A stretch of 31,284 nt of DNA, from contig JBBQSU010000025.1 of the NCBI GenBank assembly GCA_038234815.1, forward strand, positions 1 through 31,284, given 5' to 3'. The notes beneath the pieces are model-generated. The model did not search any database and was not told the DNA's origin. It saw nothing but the letters and a program-made list of their open reading frames with translations. A program made the position numbers and the translations under genes. Shown one piece after another: positions 24,745 to 31,284 of the stretch (positions are counted from its first letter, which is position 1; every line of letters starts with the position of its first letter). This DNA comes from JBBQSU01 sp038234815. Lineage in GTDB: Bacteria; Planctomycetota; Phycisphaerae; Tepidisphaerales; Tepidisphaeraceae.

Positions 24745-27390
24745 CTAAACCATCCGCACTTCAAGGCGACCGGCGGGGACGCTGGCGGTCTGGCGCTCGA
24801 TCGCCACGTCATGCGCATGGTGGTAATGGCCGACCAGCGCCGACCAGTCGAAAAGCTCGCTTAATCGTTCCACCCGATTGCGCTGCTCGATACGCTGCCT
24901 GCGCGAAAATTGCACAAACCGGAACAGATATTCAACCAAGTCATTGGTCGAATCTTCGAATGACTTGGTGCGCCGCTTGAGAACCATCACACCCTGCTCT
25001 TCATACTGATCGATGTGCCGCTCGACATACGCCCCGAACCCGCTCAGGTCCGTGGTAACCGTCGGCACCCCCAGCGCGATGCATTCCATCGGAGTGTAGC
25101 CCCAGGGTTCGTAATAACTCGGGAAAATTCCCAGATGGCACCCGCGGACGAAGTGGTCGTAATCGAGTCCGATGAGGGGGCTTGTGGCGGTGACGAATTC
25201 AGGATGGAAGACCACCTTCACCCGGTCGTCGGCGCTGTTAAAGAGGTGGCGATGTCGCAAATGCTGCAATACCGGATCACTGGCGCCGTCCACCATATCA
25301 TGCGTGACGATGGCCGGTTGCTGGCCATTGCGCCAGGCGTGAATCGACTTCTTTAATCGTACGAGCGAATCTTCGTCGATCAGGTCCTTGAGCGTGGGCA
25401 TTCGTCCGTGGGCGGCGCTTTCAAACAGGCGGTCACCCATGACCGAGGCCAGGTCGTCGCAACTGCTCTTGAAGTCATCAAACATCGACCGGTTTTGCAA
25501 AACCCCGACATTGACATTGCGCGTGGGCGCCCGGGTGATGATAAACGCGACGACCGTTGGCGCGTCGGGCAGTTGCTTCATTCGCCAGTTCAGCCGGGCC
25601 AGGGCCTCGATGAATAGGTCCATCCCCTTGTTGCGGTATTCGTAACGCCCGCTGGTGACGATATAAACCGTCCGATCCAGGTCGAAGTTGTAGGCGGGAA
25701 AAAAATGCCCCATGACGAAGGCGTGAATCTGTTCCTTGTACTCGCGGTGCAGATTCTGAAATTCGTGCATCGCCGAAAAACGCTGAAGGTTGATGCCATT
25801 GGGCAAAATCAGATCGGCCTTACGGCCCAGCAATTTTTCGGCCTCGGTCGCGGTTACTTCGCTGACGGTCGTGAACACCGTCGCCGAATGGGCCGCGGCC
25901 CGCTCGATGGCGAAGCGCGGATAAATCTGATATTTCGCCGCCTCCTTGTCCGGATCGAGAAAAGGAAGATGGTTGTAGAATTCAGGTGAATCGCTGGCCA
26001 GGTATCGCCCCAGCAGCGTGGCATGTGTGGTGAAGACCGTGGCGACGGGAATCCGGTTGTGTGCGATTCGCGGAACCGCCACCCCGCCCATCCACTCGTG
26101 GAAATGCGCCACGATCGGCCGACTACCCGCAGCAGTCACGAGGTGTTTGAAAAATTCCGCGACGGCAAATCCGAATGCCACCACCTCGTTCATCTCGCCG
26201 TCGTTGTTCGACGTGGAAATGCCGTGATCTTTCCAAAGCAAATACTTGTCCGTATCCAGGCGCCAGAAGCGCGCCCGGTAGTCGATTAGGATGGTGTTGG
26301 GCCGGCCAGGCACCAGCCAGCGGCCAAATTTCGCCGGAATGCCCGCTTCCTGCAGGCGCACCAGCGCGTCCCGGATCACGCCTTCGGCCGGATGCTCTTC
26401 AAATTCAATTGCGGCGGTTTTCGGGTTATAGGGCCCGATCAGGCAATAGCGGTCCTGCCATCGCTGAAGCATCGAAACGGCCTTTGTCTTCAACACCGTA
26501 TAAATTCCACCAAGCTGCCAGCAGACCTCCCATGCACACTCAAAGAGCAGCGGGGATTCGAGCGTGCCGCCGTCCTCGGCCTCATCGCTGGGCATGACCG
26601 GATGGGCGGCATCAATGGTTGGCTCGACACTGGTCATCTTCCGCTCAGTCGGGGGGATTTTCTCCGCAGTATCGCCGGCGGGCGCGCGATGCAATCCCGA
26701 CGCGTAAGGAATCGTCTCGGCCTTCATCGTTTCCTCCACTGGCTTGTTCCAGTCGAAGGCACGCTTCAGGGATGCCGATTCCTGGGTGGCGATGTTGCCA
26801 CAACCGCCGGTGTCAAAAGCCGATTGCGCCTGCGTCGGTGTCGGGGCGGCCGGTGACGAATCGGGCTGAACCTCCTGCCATTTGGGCTTCTCCGGCGCGA
26901 TGTTGATCGACTTGCCTGTCGCCGAACTGGCCGACTGCGCCGCCGATGCACCGGAATTTTCCACCAGAGGTAACGGCGTAGGCACGGGGTCGCTCACCTG
27001 CGGTTTGACCGTCGGAGCGCCCACCGCCGCAACGGGCGAACTGCTCTTCGCCACTTTCGAGCTGGCGATCGTTGGTGCCTTTTCTTGTTTCTCCGGCGTC
27101 AACGGCCGTGCCGCCGGGCTTTGCGACTTGCGCGCCGTCGGCTTCACCGACATCGGCTTCCGCGATCGCCTTTTTTTCGCGCGAAACACCGGCATCGCGA
27201 CCGCGACCGGCTTCACCACCGGCATAGGTTTCACCGCAATTTTGCCTGCGGGCTTTTTCTGCGCTTTCTCTGCGGTCACCGACACCGGCTTCGCCAAAGT
27301 CGCAACCTGTTTCGAGTGTTTCATCGACTTGCTCATCTGAATTGGCTTCCCCGTCGATTTGTTCTTGCCGATACGCGCCATAACGCCCAT
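24745..27390 (-). CDS. GT3-type (eukaryote-like) glycogen synthase with long basic N-terminal extension
   Basis: Retaining glycosyltransferase of the GYS/GT3 type that extends glycogen from a nucleotide sugar. Of 881 residues, the catalytic part begins at about 282: LLFECAWEVCWQLGGIYTVL (N-terminal nucleotide-sugar loop), VAHFHEWMGG, TTHATLLGRYL, ILPNGINLQRF, TSGRYEYRNKGMDLFIEAL, and the C-terminal SYYEPWGYTPMECIALG followed by TVTTDLSGFG. These blocks match yeast and mammalian GYS more than bacterial GlgA. Residues 1-280 are low-complexity and rich in Lys, Ala, Pro and Ser (KKRRSRKPMSVKPTARK), resembling histone H1-like tails. ATG 27390 is chosen because AGAGG lies 4 nt upstream. A TTG at 27411 and an ATG at 27381 are alternatives. 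It is divergent from top6B. Confidence 0.9.
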   Translation of the reverse strand: MGVMARIGKNKSTGKPIQMSKSMKHSKQVATLAKPVSVTAEKAQKKPAGKIAVKPMPVVKPVAVAMPVFRAKKRRSRKPMSVKPTARKSQSPAARPLTPEKQEKAPTIASSKVAKSSSPVAAVGAPTVKPQVSDPVPTPLPLVENSGASAAQSASSATGKSINIAPEKPKWQEVQPDSSPAAPTPTQAQSAFDTGGCGNIATQESASLKRAFDWNKPVEETMKAETIPYASGLHRAPAGDTAEKIPPTERKMTSVEPTIDAAHPVMPSDEAEDGGTLESPLLFECAWEVCWQLGGIYTVLKTKAVSMLQRWQDRYCLIGPYNPKTAAIEFEEHPAEGVIRDALVRLQEAGIPAKFGRWLVPGRPNTILIDYRARFWRLDTDKYLLWKDHGISTSNNDGEMNEVVAFGFAVAEFFKHLVTAAGSRPIVAHFHEWMGGVAVPRIAHNRIPVATVFTTHATLLGRYLASDSPEFYNHLPFLDPDKEAAKYQIYPRFAIERAAAHSATVFTTVSEVTATEAEKLLGRKADLILPNGINLQRFSAMHEFQNLHREYKEQIHAFVMGHFFPAYNFDLDRTVYIVTSGRYEYRNKGMDLFIEALARLNWRMKQLPDAPTVVAFIITRAPTRNVNVGVLQNRSMFDDFKSSCDDLASVMGDRLFESAAHGRMPTLKDLIDEDSLVRLKKSIHAWRNGQQPAIVTHDMVDGASDPVLQHLRHRHLFNSADDRVKVVFHPEFVTATSPLIGLDYDHFVRGCHLGIFPSYYEPWGYTPMECIALGVPTVTTDLSGFGAYVERHIDQYEEQGVMVLKRRTKSFEDSTNDLVEYLFRFVQFSRRQRIEQRNRVERLSELFDWSALVGHYHHAHDVAIERQTASVPAGRLEVRMV

Positions 27391-27430
27391 TATGCCTCTG
27401 TAACCTGTCAACGCAATCTATCGATCAGAC

Positions 27431-27459
27431 TTGAACAGTTAGGCTTTTGTTCGTATACT
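27431..27459 (+). promoter_or_regulatory. near-consensus sigma70 promoter of top6B
   Basis: TTGAAC (27431-27436) and TATACT (27454-27459) are separated by exactly 17 nt. The start would be near 27466, with a leader of about 170 nt before the chosen ATG. It is the best promoter match in the window. Confidence 0.7.
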
Positions 27460-27468
27460 CTGTACGAA
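27449..27468. promoter_or_regulatory. inverted repeat overlapping the top6B -10 box (operator candidate)
   Basis: TTCGTA (27450-27455) and TACGAA (27463-27468) form a 6-bp inverted repeat with a 7-nt spacer covering the -10 element. The placement is that of a repressor operator. The regulator is unknown. Confidence 0.4.
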
Positions 27469-27638
27469 ACGATTGTGTTCGAGTTCTCACCGCCTCGGTG
27501 CCGATAATGCTTTTGTCGCGGGCGCTAAAAAGTGAGGCGCCCGCCTCGGCAACTGAGGTTTTTTCGCTTGGGGCCTGTCTTGAAATGCCCGGTGAGTTTC
27601 AGGACAATGCCTCTTTAGACCCTAGGAGGATGCCACGG

Positions 27639-29801
27639 ATGGCCACGTTAGCCCCCCCGAAAGTCCCTGTCCTTTCGCAGAAAGAAACCCTGTTCATGGC
27701 TCTGAAGAGTACTTCCCCCGATGCAGCCAAGAAGTTGGTTCGCCGCGAAACCGCAGAGTCCATGGCGACGCGCCAAAAGGACATCTCGGTTTCCGAATTT
27801 TTCGCAAAAAACCGCCATCTTCTGGGCTTTGACAATCCCCGCAAGGCCCTGCTTACTACCGTCAAGGAAGCGGTGGACAACTCGCTTGATGCCTGCGAGG
27901 AGGCGGGCATTCTGCCCGACGTCACCGTCATCATCGAAGACCTCCAACCGGACAGGCCATCGACCGCCAAGCAGTCCCGGTACCGGGTGACGGTCATGGA
28001 CAACGGCCCGGGCATTGTCCGCAAGCAGGTGGAAAACGTCTTCGGCCGGTTGCTCTTTGGATCCAAATTCCACCGCTTAAAGATGTCGCGCGGACAACAG
28101 GGCATCGGCATCAGCGCCGCAGGGATGTATGGCCTGATAACCACCGGCAAACCGATGGTCATTCACACCCGGCCCAATGCCAAAAAGCCTGCTCATCACA
28201 TCGAACTGGCGATGAACACCAAGACCAATCGCGCGGAAGTGACGGTAGACAACGAGACCGAGGATTTTCCGCCTGAACGATTTAAGGCGATCAACAAGGG
28301 CACCGCTGAAGCGAATTTCTTGAGCACCGAAGATTACATCACTGGCACCAGTGTCAGCATTGAACTTGAAGGCCTCTATCGCAAGGGTCGCGGAAGCGTC
28401 GATGAATTCCTCGAATTGACCGCCATCGCCAATCCACACGCGCGGATTTCGTTCGTTCCACCGACACGCCTTAGTGCCGACGAATCCGGCGAGGAACTTC
28501 CGTTAGGCAAGACGGCCCGGCGATCGGCGGATAAGTCCGCCTCACCGGCCAAAGCCGGAGCAAATGCCGGAGGCAACCAGGAGGCGGGACCGGCTGATCC
28601 CACCGTTGCTGCCGAGCAAGTCGCGCCGGTCGAAGAAGTGCGTGAAACCACCGAAAAAGACGGCGTGATTCTTTTCCCACGCGGCCAGGGCGCCCAGCCC
28701 CCGCCCGAAACCCGGGAAATCCAGCCCCACCCAAAGGGGATCGAGCTCGGCACGCTTCTGCAAATGAAGAAGGACTATGAAGCGAGCGAAGGCGGGACGC
28801 TTTACGAGTTCCTTCAGGATCGGTTCTGTCGCGTCTCGCCGCAAACGGCTTCCAAATTCTGCGATGAAGTGGGCTTGACCAGCCGAACACGCATTGTCTC
28901 GGTCGAACCGCCTCAGATTGAAAAACTTTACCAGGTGTTTCAGGAAGCAAAGCTCGCCCCCCCGCCCACCGATTGCCTGGCCCCCATCGGCGTGCGGCAA
29001 TTGCTGGCTGGGTTGCTAAAAGGCGTCAAGGCGGAATTTTACGCCGCCAGCTCCAGGGAGCCTGATGTCTATCGTGGTCGGCCCTTTCAGATCGAAGCGG
29101 CGATCGCTTATGGCGGGGAGCTGCCCTCCGACGACACCGCAAGAGTCATTCGCTTTGCAAATCGCGTCCCGCTGCTCTTTCAGCCCTCGGCGTGCAGCAG
29201 TTTTAAGGCCATCGTCGAAACGGGCTGGCGAAATTACAACCTCTCGCAATCGCGATCGTCTCTGCCCGTCGGCCCACTGGTCATTATGATCCACATGGCC
29301 AGCGTGTGGGTGCCTTTCACCAGTGAATCCAAAGAGGCCATCGCGGATTACGACGAAATTCGCAAGGAAATGAAGCTGGCCCTGATGGAATGCGGCCGTA
29401 AACTCGGTACTTACCTGCGCAAGCGCCAGGCCATGCAAAAGCAGGCCCAGCGCCGCGACGTTTTTGAGCGATACATCGGCGAGATCAGCCGGTCAATCAA
29501 CGCCATCAACGGCACCGACGCTGCCAAGCTTTACGACGCTCTGCTGGCCGAAGCCCGCAAGCGCACCGCCATTGCCGATGCGAAGCTCGACGAAGAAGGC
29601 CACATGCTCAAGAAGGAAGACGAGCAGGCTGGCCAACAAGACGACAGCGTGGTGCTGGTGGAAAACCGCGTGGCCCTTAGCACCCACGAACAGCAGGAAG
29701 CCGCCGAACCGGAGCAGGTCGATGACCAGGGGCGGGTGAAATTAAGCCCCTCAAAGAGGAAGAAGAATTCTTCCGGCAAGGACGTCGGGCTGTTTGATTA
29801 A
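27639..29801 (+). CDS. top6B: DNA topoisomerase VI subunit B (GHKL ATPase)
   Basis: ATPase subunit of the type IIB topoisomerase, which drives strand passage with subunit A. The 720-residue product has the GHKL Bergerat fold: KEAVDNSLDACEEAG (Glu78 and Asn81, N box), VMDNGPGI (119-126) and SRGQQGIGISAAGMYG (150-165, lid). The H2TH-like region (SPQTASKFCDEVGLTSRT...APIGVRQLLAGLLKGV) and the transducer (GRPFQIEAAIAYGG...NRVPLLFQPSACSS) follow. About 70 residues of low complexity (~285-355, Ala/Glu/Lys rich) are inserted before the H2TH part, and a charged tail ends in KRKKNSSGKDVGLFD. It is therefore longer than the archaeal ~530 residues. ATG 27639 is supported by AGGAGG at 27624-27629; the frame is open upstream to 27447, but that part is not protein-like. 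Confidence 0.95.
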   Translation: MATLAPPKVPVLSQKETLFMALKSTSPDAAKKLVRRETAESMATRQKDISVSEFFAKNRHLLGFDNPRKALLTTVKEAVDNSLDACEEAGILPDVTVIIEDLQPDRPSTAKQSRYRVTVMDNGPGIVRKQVENVFGRLLFGSKFHRLKMSRGQQGIGISAAGMYGLITTGKPMVIHTRPNAKKPAHHIELAMNTKTNRAEVTVDNETEDFPPERFKAINKGTAEANFLSTEDYITGTSVSIELEGLYRKGRGSVDEFLELTAIANPHARISFVPPTRLSADESGEELPLGKTARRSADKSASPAKAGANAGGNQEAGPADPTVAAEQVAPVEEVRETTEKDGVILFPRGQGAQPPPETREIQPHPKGIELGTLLQMKKDYEASEGGTLYEFLQDRFCRVSPQTASKFCDEVGLTSRTRIVSVEPPQIEKLYQVFQEAKLAPPPTDCLAPIGVRQLLAGLLKGVKAEFYAASSREPDVYRGRPFQIEAAIAYGGELPSDDTARVIRFANRVPLLFQPSACSSFKAIVETGWRNYNLSQSRSSLPVGPLVIMIHMASVWVPFTSESKEAIADYDEIRKEMKLALMECGRKLGTYLRKRQAMQKQAQRRDVFERYIGEISRSINAINGTDAAKLYDALLAEARKRTAIADAKLDEEGHMLKKEDEQAGQQDDSVVLVENRVALSTHEQQEAAEPEQVDDQGRVKLSPSKRKKNSSGKDVGLFD

Positions 29802-30197
29802 ATTCCCGGGTGTAGTCGGGCTGTGAAGATCAAAGGGATCATTCATGGAGCGAAAGAACGCGGCTGTTTGGCCGAAATGCCCTGCACCCAAACGTACCCG
29901 ACCGAAGGCGAACCCATGGACGAGTTAATGAAGAATCTACAGGACACAATTGAGGGTTGTTTGAGCGCTCGTCGGACCAATTTACCACGCAAGAACTCTG
30001 CAGCGTAGCGACATCCAGAATACTCGATCAGCAGCTGATCAACTCGTTCCTGAATGCGCATCCATGGACGATCGGATTTGTGAGACCCTAAATGGAGCGG
30101 CGAACCGATCGTCACAACCCGACGAACCCAGCGGTCGGGCGGAACTTAATGATCTACTGGCCAGTTTGCGACTGAAACATCTTTGAACGAGAACACT
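29802..30197. other. 396-bp gap between top6B and top6A
   Basis: The two topoisomerase genes are separated by 396 bp, which hold a HicB-like small ORF (29823-30008) and a weaker 40-codon frame (30064-30186, MDDRICETLNGAANRSS...ending SLRLKHL). No terminator hairpin was found, so read-through from top6B to top6A remains possible. Confidence 0.5.
29823..30008 (+). CDS. HicB-like antitoxin ORF, small or degenerate
   Basis: 61 residues from a GTG start. The pattern MKIKGIIHGAKERGCLAEMP followed by TEGEPMDELMKNLQDTIEGCL matches the HicB antitoxin fold: an initial strand, a second strand with AE-x-P, then TEG-x-x-x-DEL-x-x-NL-x-x-x-I. The residues between (CTQTY) replace the usual ALPGC-type turn, and the C-terminal DNA-binding part is missing, so it may be a decaying copy. 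No HicA toxin is recognisable on either side. GTG 29823 has no clear ribosome site; ATG 29916 would leave only the second half. Related short HicB-like proteins occur alone in many genomes. The family match is by eye. Confidence 0.55.
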   Translation: MKIKGIIHGAKERGCLAEMPCTQTYPTEGEPMDELMKNLQDTIEGCLSARRTNLPRKNSAA

Positions 30198-31284
30198 ATG
30201 GCTAAAGCAAAGAAATCCACCGGCACCGGCATCAACAAGCGGATCAAGGCCCGCGACGAAGTCACGATGAAGAAGATTGTTGAGTTGGCTGACGGGATTG
30301 CCAAGGCCGCCTTCAAGGGCAGTGACATTTCCCTTGCGATCCCCCAGCGAACACGATCAAACACGCTCTGGAACAAGAAGCAGCGCATCCTTGAGATGGG
30401 AGATGCCAAGGCGACGCGCGAACTGTTCAATCTCAACCAGGCGAAGCAGTTCATGCAGACCTGCCTGCACGGAAACAGCATTAAAGAGCTTATCACCGCC
30501 GAGAAATCATTAAGCCTTCGAGGAATGTTTTACAAAGGATTGCATGACATTCTTGACGCCCGAGGGAAGAAAATCGGCGAAAAGACCTTTGCCGAGCAGG
30601 GCGAATCCGACGGTATTTTGGAAGACCTCGAAGTGTCCATGAGTGCGCTTCGGGAAGAGCTGCATATCTTTGCCGAAAATCGCGGCGCGATGGTCGGCAA
30701 CATCACTGTTACGGACAAAGGCGACGACATCGACTGCCGCAGGATGGGTAGTGGCGGATATGCGATTCCCTCGATTACCGAAGGGGACGTCATCCAGTTC
30801 AAAAAGATCGACGCGGATTTCGTGCTCCACGTCGAAAAAGGCACGGTTTGGAACCGATTCAATGAAGATCGATTCTGGGAAGAACACAACTGCATTCTCA
30901 CCCACGGCGGCGGACAGCCGCCGCGCGGCGTACGGCGACTTCTTCAACGATTCAGCCGAGAGGCGAAACTTCCGGTCATTTGCCTCCTCGATTGCGATCC
31001 CTGGGGGCACTACATCTACAGCGTCATCAAGCAAGGCTCCATCAGCCTGGCGTTTGAATCCCAGCGGCTGGCGATTCCCGACGCGAAGTTCCTGGGCATC
31101 CGCGCAAAAGATTATGCAGAATGTGAACTCACCGACGACGTGCAGATCGAACTGAACGACAACGATACGAAGCGCGCCAGCGAAATCGCAGCGTATCCGT
31201 GGTTCAAAGATCATCGCGGATGGCAAAAGGAAATCAGCCGGATGGTCAGCAACGGATTTAAGATGGAAGTCGAATCGCTGATCA
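30198..31284 (+). CDS. top6A: DNA topoisomerase VI subunit A (Spo11-like), 3' end outside window
   Basis: Catalytic subunit that makes the transient double-strand break; homologous to the meiotic nuclease Spo11. 362 codons are visible without a stop. A basic N-terminus (MAKAKKSTGTGINKRIKARD) leads to the winged-helix CAP domain with SLRGMFYKG, where Tyr112 is the likely DNA-attacking tyrosine. The TOPRIM domain shows FVLHVEKGTVW (metal-binding Glu) and PVICLLDCDPWGHYIY with the DxD pair, then KFLGIRAKDY. The usual residue after the Arg of the tyrosine motif is acidic (RD or RE); here it is Gly. ATG 30198 is the first in frame that gives the full domain. Its ribosome site is weak (AACGAGAAC). 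It should act with the upstream top6B product. Confidence 0.93.
   Translation, partial: MAKAKKSTGTGINKRIKARDEVTMKKIVELADGIAKAAFKGSDISLAIPQRTRSNTLWNKKQRILEMGDAKATRELFNLNQAKQFMQTCLHGNSIKELITAEKSLSLRGMFYKGLHDILDARGKKIGEKTFAEQGESDGILEDLEVSMSALREELHIFAENRGAMVGNITVTDKGDDIDCRRMGSGGYAIPSITEGDVIQFKKIDADFVLHVEKGTVWNRFNEDRFWEEHNCILTHGGGQPPRGVRRLLQRFSREAKLPVICLLDCDPWGHYIYSVIKQGSISLAFESQRLAIPDAKFLGIRAKDYAECELTDDVQIELNDNDTKRASEIAAYPWFKDHRGWQKEISRMVSNGFKMEVESLI

Noticed and set aside
1..31284. CRISPR array or phage region
   Set aside because: No regularly spaced short repeats and no capsid, portal, terminase or integrase motifs were found on either strand.

Overview
This window looks like the chromosome of a member of the Planctomycetota, possibly of a Phycisphaerae type; that placement is inferred from gene content, not from a marker-gene comparison. 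Three features point that way: a 1675-residue secreted protein with the planctomycete-style N-terminus containing ERLEGRQMLAGD, a eukaryote-like GT3 glycogen synthase, and a bacterial two-subunit DNA topoisomerase VI. Most genes are compactly arranged and have clear Shine-Dalgarno sequences. No phage genes and no CRISPR array were seen.

Layout. 1-6094 (+ strand) is housekeeping: the 3' part of an Uup-type ABC-F ATPase, mtnA (methionine salvage), trigger factor, hisS and a one-helix membrane protein of unknown role. 6054-9424 (- strand) holds an MFS exporter, a small secreted ankyrin protein, a REP-associated tyrosine transposase (RAYT) and an ArsR-type repressor. 9544-10356 (+) is a Cof-type HAD phosphatase, followed by tRNA-Cys(GCA) with a good promoter.

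10477-15730 appears to be a genomic island. The 3' half of tRNA-Cys (38 bp, from the anticodon loop to the discriminator base) is repeated perfectly and in the same orientation 5.2 kb downstream. Between the copies lies one electron-transfer operon: Rieske protein, b6-type cytochrome b fused to a C-terminal cytochrome c, a membrane-anchored cytochrome c, an outer-membrane porin and a monohaem cytochrome c lipoprotein. No integrase is recognisable; 673 bp next to the tRNA look like decayed sequence.

16022-21049 (+) is the giant surface or secreted protein, built of a lectin-like domain, Ig-like, HYDIN-like, fibronectin III and two nearly identical DNRLRE domains, ending at a strong terminator. 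21145-27390 (- strand) is a run of FHA protein, class I fumarase, PAP2 phosphatase, RbsD/FucU mutarotase and GT3 glycogen synthase. The last has a 280-residue Lys/Ala/Pro-rich N-terminal extension.

27431-31284 (+) carries top6B with a near-consensus promoter, a small HicB-like ORF, and top6A, which runs off the window end. The strongest leads are the tRNA-bounded respiratory island and the bacterial topoisomerase VI locus with its interrupting HicB-like ORF and unusual subunit features.
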